Origin: Nymphaea colorata | Lineage: Eukaryota; Streptophyta; Magnoliopsida; Nymphaeales; Nymphaeaceae | Assembly: GCF_008831285.2 (NCBI RefSeq) | Contig: NC_045139.1 | Location: 30,443,206-30,507,205, forward strand | Direction of reading: 5' to 3' | Length of the DNA stretch: 64,000 bases | In this document: positions 61,461 to 64,000 of the stretch, piece after piece | Layout of the letters: every line of letters starts with the position of its first letter | Position numbering within the stretch: position 1 is the stretch's first letter | Program-made: the position numbers and the translations under genes | Notes under the pieces: model-generated | Told to the model about the DNA's origin: nothing | The model's input: only the letters and a program-made list of their open reading frames with translations | Databases searched by the model: none

Positions 61461-61468
61461 TATATAAA
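61461..61468 (-). promoter_or_regulatory. TATA box of the SDR gene
   Basis: TTTATATA on the minus strand lies 81 bp before the ATG, leaving room for a 5' leader of about 50 bases. The sequence between them is rich in CT/GA, as is common in plant leaders. Confidence 0.65.

Positions 61469-64000
<2,532 letters not shown>

Overview
This window is nuclear DNA of a flowering plant. The evidence is spliced genes with GT-AG introns, an R2R3-MYB factor of the seed-plant flavonoid/proanthocyanidin type, a TIC32-like short-chain dehydrogenase, Ty1/copia LTR retrotransposons primed by initiator tRNA-Met, and many short MITE- and SINE-like repeats in AT-rich sequence full of (TA)n and (CT)n tracts. I cannot fix the order or species.

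Layout. Positions 1-31.1 kb are two diverged copies of a locus of roughly 10 kb in direct tandem. Copy A starts at or before base 1 and ends with a broken MYB gene at 19.27-19.70 kb. Copy B starts near 21.42 kb and ends with an intact MYB gene at 29.61-30.85 kb. Two copia elements, 6.20-11.13 kb and 11.75-16.57 kb, have inserted in copy A only. A 178-bp hAT-like element sits at the same site in both copies, so it predates the duplication. From 31 to 42 kb there are only repeats and unrecognised sequence, including a SINE at 37.0 kb and several copies of a foldback element. From 42.1 to 46.0 kb lies a multi-exon HARBI1/ALP1-like gene derived from a PIF/Harbinger transposase, with a probable 5'UTR intron of about 2 kb. 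From 46 to 59.6 kb there are again repeats. From 59.69 to 61.38 kb, on the minus strand, is an apparently complete eight-exon TIC32-like SDR gene with a TATA box upstream. The last 2.5 kb hold a GC-richer stretch and a large (CT)n(TA)n microsatellite, and no gene I can support.

The three host genes do not form a pathway. The MYB would act in the nucleus with a bHLH partner (its interaction motif is present), plausibly on flavonoid genes. The SDR is probably a chloroplast-associated or related NADP-dependent oxidoreductase. The HARBI1-like protein is either a fairly young transposase copy or a domesticated one, and its third catalytic position carries Asp instead of Glu. The most informative biology is the history of the MYB locus: duplication, retrotransposon insertion in one copy, and loss of that copy's R3 domain. 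I found no convincing new molecular system. The best leads are the DDD-type Harbinger gene, the MYB duplication and the repeat families.
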